Origin: Ruminococcus sp. UBA5884
Lineage (GTDB): Bacteria; Bacillota; Clostridia; Oscillospirales; Ruminococcaceae
Assembly (NCBI GenBank): GCA_002431975.1
Contig: DJFA01000019.1
Span: 1-5,892, forward strand
Length of the DNA stretch: 5,892 nucleotides
Direction: 5' to 3'
Below, in pieces: positions 1 to 5,845 of this stretch. Each line of letters opens with the position of its first letter. Position 1 is the stretch's first letter. The translations under genes and the position numbers were made by a program. Under the pieces are notes generated by a model, which made no database searches, had not been told where the DNA came from, and saw nothing but the letters and a program-made list of their open reading frames with translations.

Positions 1-7
1 TCAGATT

Positions 8-619
8 TTACTGATGTGTTGTTTTTGTATGCTGTCTTACGATTCCTCTTACAGAATTATACATATATGGTTTTAATTTTTCGATAGGGACGGGTTCATT
101 CATAAGAATGGAGCTGTATGAAGCAGAGCCTACAAGTTCTGTTATCAGGAAAAGCATTATTTCAGGGTCTTTTAAATTATCTCCTTCTTCTGATATTATC
201 TTGTCATATATGCTGATAAGGTCATTTTTTGAGTTTTCGCCTCCTGATGAAATGATATTCTTGAAAACTCCCCAGCTTAAATTTTTTGATATGAATGTAA
301 GGAGGTCAGGGTTTTCAGAAAGCTGATTTACAATGTTGTCTATTACAAACACTACCTTGTCTTCAAATTCGCTTATATCTGTTTTTTCAAGAGCCTCAAG
401 GGCAGTTTCAAAAAGCTTTCCGGATTTATGAGTGATAAGTTTGTTTTTTATGTCTATTTTATCCTTGAAGTAAAGATAGAAAGTACCTTTGGCAACACCT
501 GCATTTGAAACAATATCTGAAATAGATGTATTGCTTACACCTTTTGTAGTAAAGAGTTCAAATGCCGTATGAAGCAATGAGTTGCGTTTTTTGATTTTGT
601 TTTCTTCGATTTTGCTCAT
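8..619 (-). CDS. TetR/AcrR-family transcriptional regulator, likely repressor of the divergent transporter operon
   Basis: 203 residues from the ATG at 619, ending in TAA, which is the usual length for the family. The N-terminal DNA-binding domain spans about residues 8-55: a helix with AFELF (19-23) and the GVSNTSISDIVSNAGV segment, then the recognition region with KGTFYLYFKDK (44-54), the hallmark of TetR proteins. Residues from about 70 on form the variable, mostly helical ligand-binding and dimerisation domain, which I cannot assign to a named subfamily. An in-frame GTG at 628 would add three residues, but it lies inside the Shine-Dalgarno sequence, so the ATG is preferred. The gene is divergent from an MMPL pump operon whose promoter carries three TGAC-N5-GTCA sites, so I infer local repression and perhaps autoregulation. 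The ligand is unknown. Family call is near certain; target assignment is inference. Confidence 0.95.
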   Translation of the reverse strand: MSKIEENKIKKRNSLLHTAFELFTTKGVSNTSISDIVSNAGVAKGTFYLYFKDKIDIKNKLITHKSGKLFETALEALEKTDISEFEDKVVFVIDNIVNQLSENPDLLTFISKNLSWGVFKNIISSGGENSKNDLISIYDKIISEEGDNLKDPEIMLFLITELVGSASYSSILMNEPVPIEKLKPYMYNSVRGIVRQHTKTTHQ

Positions 620-625
620 GATATT

Positions 626-636
626 CACCGCCTTTT
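626..636 (-). promoter_or_regulatory. Ribosome binding site of the TetR gene, deciding the start
   Basis: On the minus strand this reads AAAAGGCGGTG, a one-mismatch version of AAAGGAGGTG. Six bases separate it from the ATG at 619. The upstream in-frame GTG (628-626) is the last three bases of this element, so it is a poor start. The plus-strand transporter has a similar GGAGGCGG element before its own start. Confidence 0.8.
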
Positions 637-638
637 AT

Positions 639-648
639 TGACTGGTCA
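639..648. promoter_or_regulatory. Possible additional TetR half-site or compact operator in the regulator leader
   Basis: TGACTGGTCA is a short inverted repeat, TGAC-2-GTCA, lying between the predicted tetR transcription start (about 717) and its ribosome binding site. It shares the TTGACT left half and the GTCA right half with the three operators at 818-911, but the halves are 3 bases closer together. It could allow weak autoregulation. The altered spacing makes this tentative. Confidence 0.35.
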
Positions 649-655
649 CCCCTAC

Positions 656-672
656 AGATAAAAATTTTATCT
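656..672. repeat. AT-rich perfect inverted repeat in the TetR gene leader
   Basis: AGATAAAA and TTTTATCT form 8-bp perfect arms around a single A. The element is inside the predicted leader of the regulator transcript. With a one-base centre it cannot form a normal RNA hairpin without opening inner pairs, so a DNA-level role, or none, is as likely. It does not resemble the TGAC-type operators. Confidence 0.4.
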
Positions 673-723
673 TTTATTAATATAATGATTATCCGGTTTA
701 TGGGGATTTGTTATTATATATTC

Positions 724-752
724 AGTATAATACAAATGTTTCAGCCTGTCAA
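724..752 (-). promoter_or_regulatory. Sigma-A-type promoter of the TetR gene
   Basis: On the minus strand TTGACA (752-747) is a perfect -35 hexamer, followed by a 17-base spacer and TATACT (729-724) as the -10. The predicted start near 717 gives a leader of about 98 bases before the ATG at 619. None of the three TGAC-type sites overlaps this promoter; the nearest is about 65 bases upstream of its -35. Any repression of tetR would have to act from the leader site at 639-648 or at a distance. Confidence 0.75.
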
Positions 753-772
753 TATAGCGAAACTGCACAAAT

Positions 773-806
773 ATATACGCTTCGAAAAGCTTTAAGGGAA
801 GTATAT
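773..806. repeat. Imperfect dyad between the two divergent promoters
   Basis: ATATACGCTTC (773-783) and GAAGTATAT (798-806) are inverted copies except for a two-base GC insertion in the left arm. A smaller GCTT-CGAA-AAGC dyad (779-790) is nested inside. It sits between the two promoters and upstream of the first TGAC-type operator, where a second regulator could bind. No known motif is recognised and it may be chance in AT-rich DNA. Confidence 0.25.
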
Positions 807-817
807 TTCACAAATTT

Positions 818-832
818 ATGACTAACGGTCAT
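818..832. promoter_or_regulatory. Operator-like site 1
   Basis: ATGACTAACGGTCAT has perfect 5-base arms ATGAC/GTCAT around a 5-base centre. The 17-mer TGACTAACGGTCATTTT differs from the matching segment of site 2 at only one position. It lies just upstream of the -35 of the transporter promoter, with its centre at 825, 33 bp (about three helical turns) from site 2. The likely ligand is the divergently encoded TetR protein. Confidence 0.7.
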
Positions 833-850
833 TTTTTATTAAAATTAATA

Positions 851-865
851 TTGACTAACAGTCAT
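851..865. promoter_or_regulatory. Operator-like site 2, overlapping the -35
   Basis: TTGACTAACAGTCAT contains TGACT-AAC-AGTCA, a 13-bp inverted repeat with perfect 5-base arms, the most symmetrical of the three sites. Its first six bases are the -35 hexamer of the operon promoter. This is a classic placement for a TetR repressor and the strongest support that the divergent regulator controls the pump. Confidence 0.8.
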
Positions 866-879
866 TTTAATGATATAAT
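851..879 (+). promoter_or_regulatory. Extended -10 sigma-A promoter of the transporter operon
   Basis: TTGACT (851-856) is a five-of-six -35, followed by a 17-base spacer and a perfect TATAAT (874-879). A TG dinucleotide at 871-872 makes an extended -10. Transcription would start near 886, giving a leader of about 43 bases. The promoter is strong by sequence, and its -35 hexamer is the left arm of operator 2, so a bound repressor should exclude RNA polymerase. Confidence 0.85.
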
Positions 880-888
880 AAAATCATA

Positions 889-911
889 AAAAATGAACAT
901 CAGTCATTTTT
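889..911. promoter_or_regulatory. Operator-like site 3, in the transporter leader
   Basis: AAAAATGA (889-896) and TCATTTTT (904-911) are perfect 8-base arms around a 7-base centre. The 17-mer at 894-910 matches site 2 at 14 of 17 positions. The centre at 900 is 42 bp, four helical turns, from site 2. It lies after the predicted transcription start and six bases before GGAGG, so it could act as a roadblock operator, or as a weak RNA hairpin beside the ribosome binding site. Confidence 0.6.
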
Positions 912-928
912 AAAATGGAGGCGGTTTT

Positions 929-3049
929 ATGATAAAGTTCGGAAACTTCATAGCAAAGCATAAAAAGCTTATAGTTGCATTTTATGTTCTGCTTCTTATT
1001 CCGTCAGCGATAGGGTATATAAAAACCCGTATCAATTATGATGTGCTCAGTTATCTTCCTGATACTCTTGAAACGGTTTCGGGTCAGGATATAATGGTAG
1101 ATGAATTCGGAATGGGTGCATTTTCAATGGTAGTCGTTGAAGATATGGACAACAAGGACGTTGTTGCCCTCAAGGAAAAACTTGCACAGGTGGAACACGT
1201 TGAAAAGGTTCTCTGGTATGATGATGCACTTGATATATCAGTACCTAAGGAAATGCTCCCGAGCGAACTTAAAGATGCTCTTTTCAACGGCGATGCCACA
1301 ATGATGGTTGCTCTTTTTGACAACACAACATCATCTGATGAAACAATGAGTGCTGTTACTGAAATGAGAAAAATAGCCGGAAAACAGTGCTTTATAAGCG
1401 GTATGTCAGGCGTTGTTACTGATATTAAGGAGCTGTTCCTTCAGGAAATGCCTATATACGTTGTAATCGCAGCAGTCCTTTCACTTGTAGTTCTCTGCAT
1501 AGCAATGGATTCATTCTTTGTACCGGTTCTGTTCCTTGCAAGCATAGGTGCAGGAATCCTTTACAACCTCGGAAGCAATATAGTTCTCGGTGAGATATCA
1601 TATATCACTGAAGCTCTTACAGCAGTTCTCCAGCTCGGTGTAACAATGGACTATTCAATATTCCTTCTCAACAGCTATACAGACAACAAATCAAAATATC
1701 CCGACAGGGAAACAGCTATGGCACAGGCTATTGCAGGAACATTCAAATCAGTTGCCGGAAGTTCTCTTACAACAGTTGCCGGATTTGCGGCTCTTATGCT
1801 TATGACATTCGCACTCGGAAAGAATATAGGCATAGTAATGATGAAAGGCGTTGTTATCGGCGTTATCTGCTGTGTAACTCTCCTGCCGGCTCTTATCCTT
1901 ACATTTGAAAAGCTTATTGAAAAAACAACTCATAAGCCTATAATACCAAGTCTTAAAAAAGTATCAGATTTCATAACAGGTCACAGTGCAGTATGGATGA
2001 TAATATTTGCGGCTCTGCTTATACCTGCCGTTTACGGAAACAACAATACTGAACTTTATTACAATATAGACAGCTCACTTCCTGCAACTCTTGACAGTGC
2101 AGTTGCCAACAAAAAACTTGAAGAAGATTTCAATATGAATTCAGTTTATATGCTGATGGTCAAAAATGGTCTTTCAGCTTCTGAAAAACAGCAGATGCTT
2201 TCTGAAATAGAAAACGTTGACGGAATAGAATGGGCAATCGGTATCAATTCATTTGTAGGTGCTTCGATACCTGAAGATATGATTCCGTCAGACCTGACAT
2301 CTTCTCTTAAAAGCGACGATTATGAAATACAGATAATAAGCTCTGACTATAAGACAGCGACAGATGAGGCAAATGCTCAGATTGACAAGGTAAATGCAAT
2401 ACTCAAGTCATACAGCAAGGATTCACTTGTAATCGGTGAAGCTCCTCTTACAAAAGACCTTGCAGATGTAACAGATGTTGACCTCATGACTGTAAATATC
2501 GCTTCAATAATTGCGATATTCGTTATAATCATGATATCATTCAAATCAATCTCACTTCCGGTTATCCTTGTTGCAGTAATTGAATTTGCTATATGCATAA
2601 ACATGGCTATACCTTATTACATGAATACTCCGCTTCCGTTCGTTGCAAGTATCGTAATCGGTACTATACAGCTCGGTGCGACAGTTGACTATGCGATACT
2701 TATGACTGAAAAATATCAGAAAGCAAGACTCTCCGGCATGGGCAAGCATGAATCAATAAAACTCGCTCATGAGGAATCAATAAAGCCTATCATAATAAGC
2801 GGATGCAGCTTCTTTGCAGCAACATTCGGCGTAGGTCTTTATTCAAAAATTGATATGATAAGCTCAATAACAGTTCTCCTCTCAAGAGGTGCTGTTGTAA
2901 GTACAGTTGTTGTTCTTACAATTCTTCCGTCAATGTTCCTTATCTTTGACAGAGTTATCTGTGCAACAACTCTCGGATACAAAAAAAAGAACAAAAATGA
3001 AAGTTTAAATAAAAACAGCATAGATACAAAAGCTGTTTTGAATAATTAG
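929..3049 (+). CDS. MMPL/RND-superfamily transporter (putative drug or lipid exporter)
   Basis: 706 residues; the ATG follows GGAGG (917-921) at 7 bases. Topology is that of a full RND/MMPL pump: helix 1 (about 14-31), an outer domain (about 32-172), five clustered helices (about 175-326), helix 7 (about 352-370), a second outer domain (about 371-517) and five more helices (about 519-674). The halves are duplicated: VTMDYSIFL (238-246) in helix 4 matches ATVDYAILM (584-592) in helix 10. The Asp-Tyr pairs 241-242 and 587-588 correspond to the proton-relay pairs known in MmpL3-type pumps. The outer domains also share related MLPSEL (109-114) and MIPSDL (451-456) segments. The tail (685-706) is Lys/Asn-rich and cytoplasmic. 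It is expected to export hydrophobic or lipid-like substrates using proton-motive force. The substrate cannot be read from sequence. The downstream heptad-repeat gene is a probable partner. Confidence 0.93.
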   Translation: MIKFGNFIAKHKKLIVAFYVLLLIPSAIGYIKTRINYDVLSYLPDTLETVSGQDIMVDEFGMGAFSMVVVEDMDNKDVVALKEKLAQVEHVEKVLWYDDALDISVPKEMLPSELKDALFNGDATMMVALFDNTTSSDETMSAVTEMRKIAGKQCFISGMSGVVTDIKELFLQEMPIYVVIAAVLSLVVLCIAMDSFFVPVLFLASIGAGILYNLGSNIVLGEISYITEALTAVLQLGVTMDYSIFLLNSYTDNKSKYPDRETAMAQAIAGTFKSVAGSSLTTVAGFAALMLMTFALGKNIGIVMMKGVVIGVICCVTLLPALILTFEKLIEKTTHKPIIPSLKKVSDFITGHSAVWMIIFAALLIPAVYGNNNTELYYNIDSSLPATLDSAVANKKLEEDFNMNSVYMLMVKNGLSASEKQQMLSEIENVDGIEWAIGINSFVGASIPEDMIPSDLTSSLKSDDYEIQIISSDYKTATDEANAQIDKVNAILKSYSKDSLVIGEAPLTKDLADVTDVDLMTVNIASIIAIFVIIMISFKSISLPVILVAVIEFAICINMAIPYYMNTPLPFVASIVIGTIQLGATVDYAILMTEKYQKARLSGMGKHESIKLAHEESIKPIIISGCSFFAATFGVGLYSKIDMISSITVLLSRGAVVSTVVVLTILPSMFLIFDRVICATTLGYKKKNKNESLNKNSIDTKAVLNN
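2983..2989 (+). other. In-phase A-AAA-AAG slippery heptamer inside an A8 run
   Basis: Eight A residues at 2981-2988 precede G, read in frame as AAA AAA AAG (Lys 685-687). This is the heptamer and phase known from the dnaX frameshift site. A -1 slip would add Glu-Gln-Lys and stop at 2998-3000, giving a 690-residue product instead of 706. No close stimulatory stem is seen; the next inverted repeat begins 22 bases further on. A biological role is doubtful. Confidence 0.3.
3012..3039 (+). repeat. Inverted repeat at the end of the transporter gene
   Basis: AAAACAGC (3012-3019) and GCTGTTTT (3032-3039) form an 8-base perfect stem with a 12-base loop, inside the last codons of the transporter. The stem is short, the loop long and no T-run follows beyond the stem, so a full terminator is unlikely. 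Partial attenuation or mRNA end protection between the two operon genes is possible. Confidence 0.4.
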
Positions 3050-3071
3050 GGTTTTAAGGGAGGATTTTATC

Positions 3072-5804
3072 ATGAAAAAGAAATATATGCAGATTGTTGC
3101 AGGCATTACAGCTCTGGTTCTTTCAGCCGGCTTTACCTATTACTTCGCTGAAAGCAGAAACAATGACACTATTTCAGCAGATGCAGAACTCACTGAAACA
3201 GCTGAACAGAATGAACCATATGCAGTAAAGACAGATTCAGCCCTTACAGCTACTAAAGCTGAAACAGTTTATGTAAATGCAGACGCTTCAGGAAATACTG
3301 AACAGATTATAGTAAGCGACTGGCTTAAAAACCCTGATTCAGCCGGAGTCATTGAAGATATATCAAACCTCAGCGATATAAAAAATGTAAAAGGCAATGA
3401 GGGCTTCTCAAATGAAGACGGAAAACTTACATGGAATGCAAACGGTGCTGATATCTATTATCAGGGTTATTCCTCAGAACAGCTCCCTGTATCAATGAAT
3501 ATCACCTATAAGCTTGACGGAAAGGATATTTCAGCAGATGACCTCGCCGGAAAAAGCGGAAAGGTTACAATGCGTTTCGACTATACAAACAATGAATCAA
3601 GAACTATAAATGTAAACGGAACTGATTATACTGTAAATGTACCGTTCCTTGTCGCTACAGGAATGATACTCGATTCAGACAAATTCGCAAATATTGAAGT
3701 AACAAACGGTACAGTCGTTTCAGACGGCAAGAACTGCTTCGTACTCGGCGGAGCAATGCCGGGACTTTCAGAAAGCCTTGACCTTGATTCATTCAGTTCA
3801 GATGAAATAGACCTCAGCGATATCGATATTCCTGAATATTTTGAAGTAACAGCTGATGTTGCTGATTTCTCACTTTCAACAACTCTTACAATGGTATCAG
3901 GCGACCTTTTCAATGAACTTGACCTTGATGCCTCATCAAGTATAGATGACCTTAAAAGTACAATAAAAGACCTCTCCGATGCTTCAACAAAACTTGTTGA
4001 CGGCTCGTCAGACCTCTATGACGGAATAAAGGAACTCCTCGACAAATCAGGTGAACTTACTGACGGTATAGACCAGCTTGCAGATGGTTCATCAGAACTC
4101 TATAACGGAACAAAAACTCTTGCAGACGGTGCGGCAAAGCTTTATGACGGTGCAGGTACTCTCAAATCAGGCAGTGACCAGCTTGCAGACGGTGCGGCTG
4201 CTCTTGCTGACGGAGCCGGAACTCTTTCAGACGGTTCAAAAACTCTCACAGCCGGAGCTTCCTCTCTTGCAGACGGTGCAGCAGAGGCAAACAGCGGAGC
4301 TGCTGCTCTTGCAGAAGGTGCAGCTTCACTCAAATCAGGTACTTCACAACTTTCAGAAGGTGCAGCTGCTCTTGCAGGCGGTACATCTTCACTTAAAGAC
4401 GGTGCTGAACAGGTAGACAATGGTTCTGCTTCACTTCAGGACGGTATTGCTCAGATAAATTCAGGCATATCACAGCTTGATTCAAATTCACCGGCTCTTG
4501 TAAAAGGCTCATCACAGTTCAATGACGGTATGCAGCAGCTTAAAGCCGCTCTCAGCGATACAGAGGCTGATATAAGCAGAGTCGCAGAACTTGTCAACGC
4601 TTCATCTCAGATAAAGGCAGCCATTCAGCAGCTTTCAGACGGTGCGGCTCTCCTTGAACAGAATCTTTCATCTGATGCAATGAAATCAGCTATGCTTGAA
4701 CAGGGTCTTGATGCAGACGCTTTGCAGGCAGGAAATACACAGTGCATTGAAACTATTTCCGCACAGCTCCAGACTCTCAGTTCACAGCTTGAACAGATTT
4801 CAGGCATTGAAGGCTATGAAGAACAGGTTGCACAGCTTCAGGCTCAGATTGAAAGCCTTACTCAGGTAGTAACTCTCCTTAACGGAAATAATGCATATAT
4901 AACAGGTTCACAGACATATATAGATACTGTCGGTCAGTCGGCTTCACAGCTTATAAGCGGAATTTCACAGCTTAATGAAAGCTATGCTCAGTTTGACAGT
5001 GCAGTAAATACTCTTGCTTCCGAGCTTGATAAGATGTCAGAAAGCCTTGTACAGCTCAGACAGGCAGTAAATCAGCTTGCTGATGCATATTCAAGCGTTG
5101 ATATCGGAATAAACAGCTATACAACAGGAGTTAAGGCTCTCCTTGACGGAACTGATAAGCTTGCAGCCGGTTCTGACGCTCTTAAAACAGGAACTTCTTC
5201 ACTTTATTCAGGTGCAAAGGAAGTAAATACAGGTGCTGAAACTCTTTATCAGGGAATAGTTTCCCTTGACAGCGGTGCAGGAACTCTCTCAGACGGAGCA
5301 GCTGCTCTTTCAGCCGGCACAAAGACTCTTTCAGACGGTGCATACAGTCTGCTGACAGGTGCATCAAGCCTTTCAGATGGTGCAGCTTCAGTATCCTCAG
5401 GTGCTGCAAGCCTTAAATCAGGTGCATCAAGTCTTTCAGGCGGTGCAGCAACATTGTATTCATCTCTTGAATCACTGAAAACAGGTTCTGAATCACTTCA
5501 GAGTGGTGCTTCACAGCTTTATGACGGAATAGGAAGCCTTAAGAGCGGCGGCAATGCTCTTATTGAAGGAATCCAGAAACTCCATGACGGTTCTAAGGAA
5601 CTTAAAGACGGTATGGCTGAATTCGACAGGGAAGGCATCAGAAAAATTGCTGATATAGTAAACAAGGATATGGTTTCAATAACTGACAGAATAACAGCTC
5701 TTGAAAATGCATCTGATGATTATAAATCATTCTCAGGATTGTCAGATTCAATGGACGGAACAGTTAAATTCATAATTGAAACTGCTGAAATAAGCAATGA
5801 TTAA
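3072..5804 (+). CDS. Exported X-X-X-Leu-X-X-Gly heptad-repeat protein, YhgE/Pip-like shaft, probable partner of the MMPL pump
   Basis: 910 residues; the ATG follows AAGGGAGG (3056-3063) at 8 bases, and 22 bases separate it from the transporter stop, so co-transcription is expected. The N-terminus is MKKKYMQ plus a hydrophobic stretch (7-26), read as a signal anchor or signal peptide without a clear cleavage motif. Residues about 64-280 are a beta-rich domain that I do not recognise by name. Then come array 1 (308-486, 26 heptads), a Gln-rich helical segment (about 487-675), array 2 (676-847, 25 heptads) and a short polar tail. The repeats match the Leu-X-X-Gly heptads of YhgE, Pip phage-infection proteins and EsaA/YueB, but the C-terminal membrane helices of those proteins are absent. 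There is no LPXTG motif. The two cysteines (222, 558) are isolated. Inferred role: an elongated extracytoplasmic partner of the pump. Molecular function is unknown. Confidence 0.85.
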   Translation: MKKKYMQIVAGITALVLSAGFTYYFAESRNNDTISADAELTETAEQNEPYAVKTDSALTATKAETVYVNADASGNTEQIIVSDWLKNPDSAGVIEDISNLSDIKNVKGNEGFSNEDGKLTWNANGADIYYQGYSSEQLPVSMNITYKLDGKDISADDLAGKSGKVTMRFDYTNNESRTINVNGTDYTVNVPFLVATGMILDSDKFANIEVTNGTVVSDGKNCFVLGGAMPGLSESLDLDSFSSDEIDLSDIDIPEYFEVTADVADFSLSTTLTMVSGDLFNELDLDASSSIDDLKSTIKDLSDASTKLVDGSSDLYDGIKELLDKSGELTDGIDQLADGSSELYNGTKTLADGAAKLYDGAGTLKSGSDQLADGAAALADGAGTLSDGSKTLTAGASSLADGAAEANSGAAALAEGAASLKSGTSQLSEGAAALAGGTSSLKDGAEQVDNGSASLQDGIAQINSGISQLDSNSPALVKGSSQFNDGMQQLKAALSDTEADISRVAELVNASSQIKAAIQQLSDGAALLEQNLSSDAMKSAMLEQGLDADALQAGNTQCIETISAQLQTLSSQLEQISGIEGYEEQVAQLQAQIESLTQVVTLLNGNNAYITGSQTYIDTVGQSASQLISGISQLNESYAQFDSAVNTLASELDKMSESLVQLRQAVNQLADAYSSVDIGINSYTTGVKALLDGTDKLAAGSDALKTGTSSLYSGAKEVNTGAETLYQGIVSLDSGAGTLSDGAAALSAGTKTLSDGAYSLLTGASSLSDGAASVSSGAASLKSGASSLSGGAATLYSSLESLKTGSESLQSGASQLYDGIGSLKSGGNALIEGIQKLHDGSKELKDGMAEFDREGIRKIADIVNKDMVSITDRITALENASDDYKSFSGLSDSMDGTVKFIIETAEISND
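3993..4529 (+). repeat. Heptad array 1: 26 consecutive Leu-X-X-Gly repeats (residues 308-486)
   Basis: Leu (or A406, V448, I462, F483) recurs every seven residues from 308 to 483 with no insertion or deletion. Gly follows three residues later in 24 of 26 units (exceptions K325 and N472). The residue after Gly is usually Ala, Ser or Thr, and Asp commonly precedes it, as in LADGAAA. At DNA level the period is 21 bases, with near-identical copies such as CTTGCAGACGGTGCGGC at 4119 and 4182 (three units apart) and a one-mismatch copy at 4266. This suggests growth by unit duplication. Confidence 0.95.
4530..5096 (+). other. Coiled-coil, Gln-rich segment between the arrays (residues 487-675)
   Basis: This part of the heptad protein is rich in Gln, Leu, Ser and Ala with few Gly or Pro. 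Examples are SAQLQTLSSQLEQI (563-576) and EEQVAQLQAQIESL (583-596), typical of coiled coil. One isolated repeat, LSDG (521-524), is out of register with array 1. From L627 onward hydrophobics recur every seven residues (634, 641, 648, 655, 662, 669) in the same register as array 2, so the boundary with the second array is gradual. Confidence 0.65.
5097..5612 (+). repeat. Heptad array 2: 25 consecutive Leu-X-X-Gly repeats (residues 676-847)
   Basis: The first position recurs every seven residues from 676 to 844 without a break (Leu in 21; V676, Y683, V718 and V774 otherwise). Gly lies three residues later in 24 of 25 units (S798 is the exception). The array is close to array 1 in length and composition, with units such as LSDGAAA and LKSGASS in both styles. 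The 21-base period is diverged, so exact DNA repeats are short. Confidence 0.95.
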
Positions 5805-5845
5805 TCCTCTTAAACTGATTGTTTGTTTTATATCAACCTCCATTA

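Noticed and set aside
108..326. Plus-strand frame of 72 codons opposite the regulator
   Set aside because: It is fully antisense to a clear TetR gene, has no recognisable domain, and no promoter or ribosome binding site was noted for it.
726..731. Plus-strand TATAAT as a second promoter for the pump
   Set aside because: No -35-like hexamer lies at the proper distance upstream (703-708 reads GGGATT). The motif overlaps the -10 of the regulator promoter on the other strand, which explains it.
4078..4416. Open plus-strand frame of 112 codons, Gln/Leu/Val-rich, inside array 1
   Set aside because: It is a frame-shifted reading of the 21-base repeat in the heptad gene. The periodic composition keeps other frames open, and it has no ribosome binding site of its own.
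4142..4420. Open minus-strand frame (Ala/Pro/Ser-rich), with a similar minus-strand frame at 5182-5409
   Set aside because: Both are antisense shadows of the repeat arrays. They show low-complexity periodic translations and no promoter or ribosome binding site.
3993..5612. Regularly spaced repeats that could suggest a CRISPR array or satellite DNA
   Set aside because: The 21-base period is in frame, diverged mostly at third positions and coding for Leu-X-X-Gly heptads. There are no identical repeats with unique spacers.
3072..5804. Classification as a full YhgE/Pip membrane protein
   Set aside because: The heptads match, but the C-terminus (848-910) is polar and lacks the multi-helix membrane domain of those proteins, so only the repeat region is shared.
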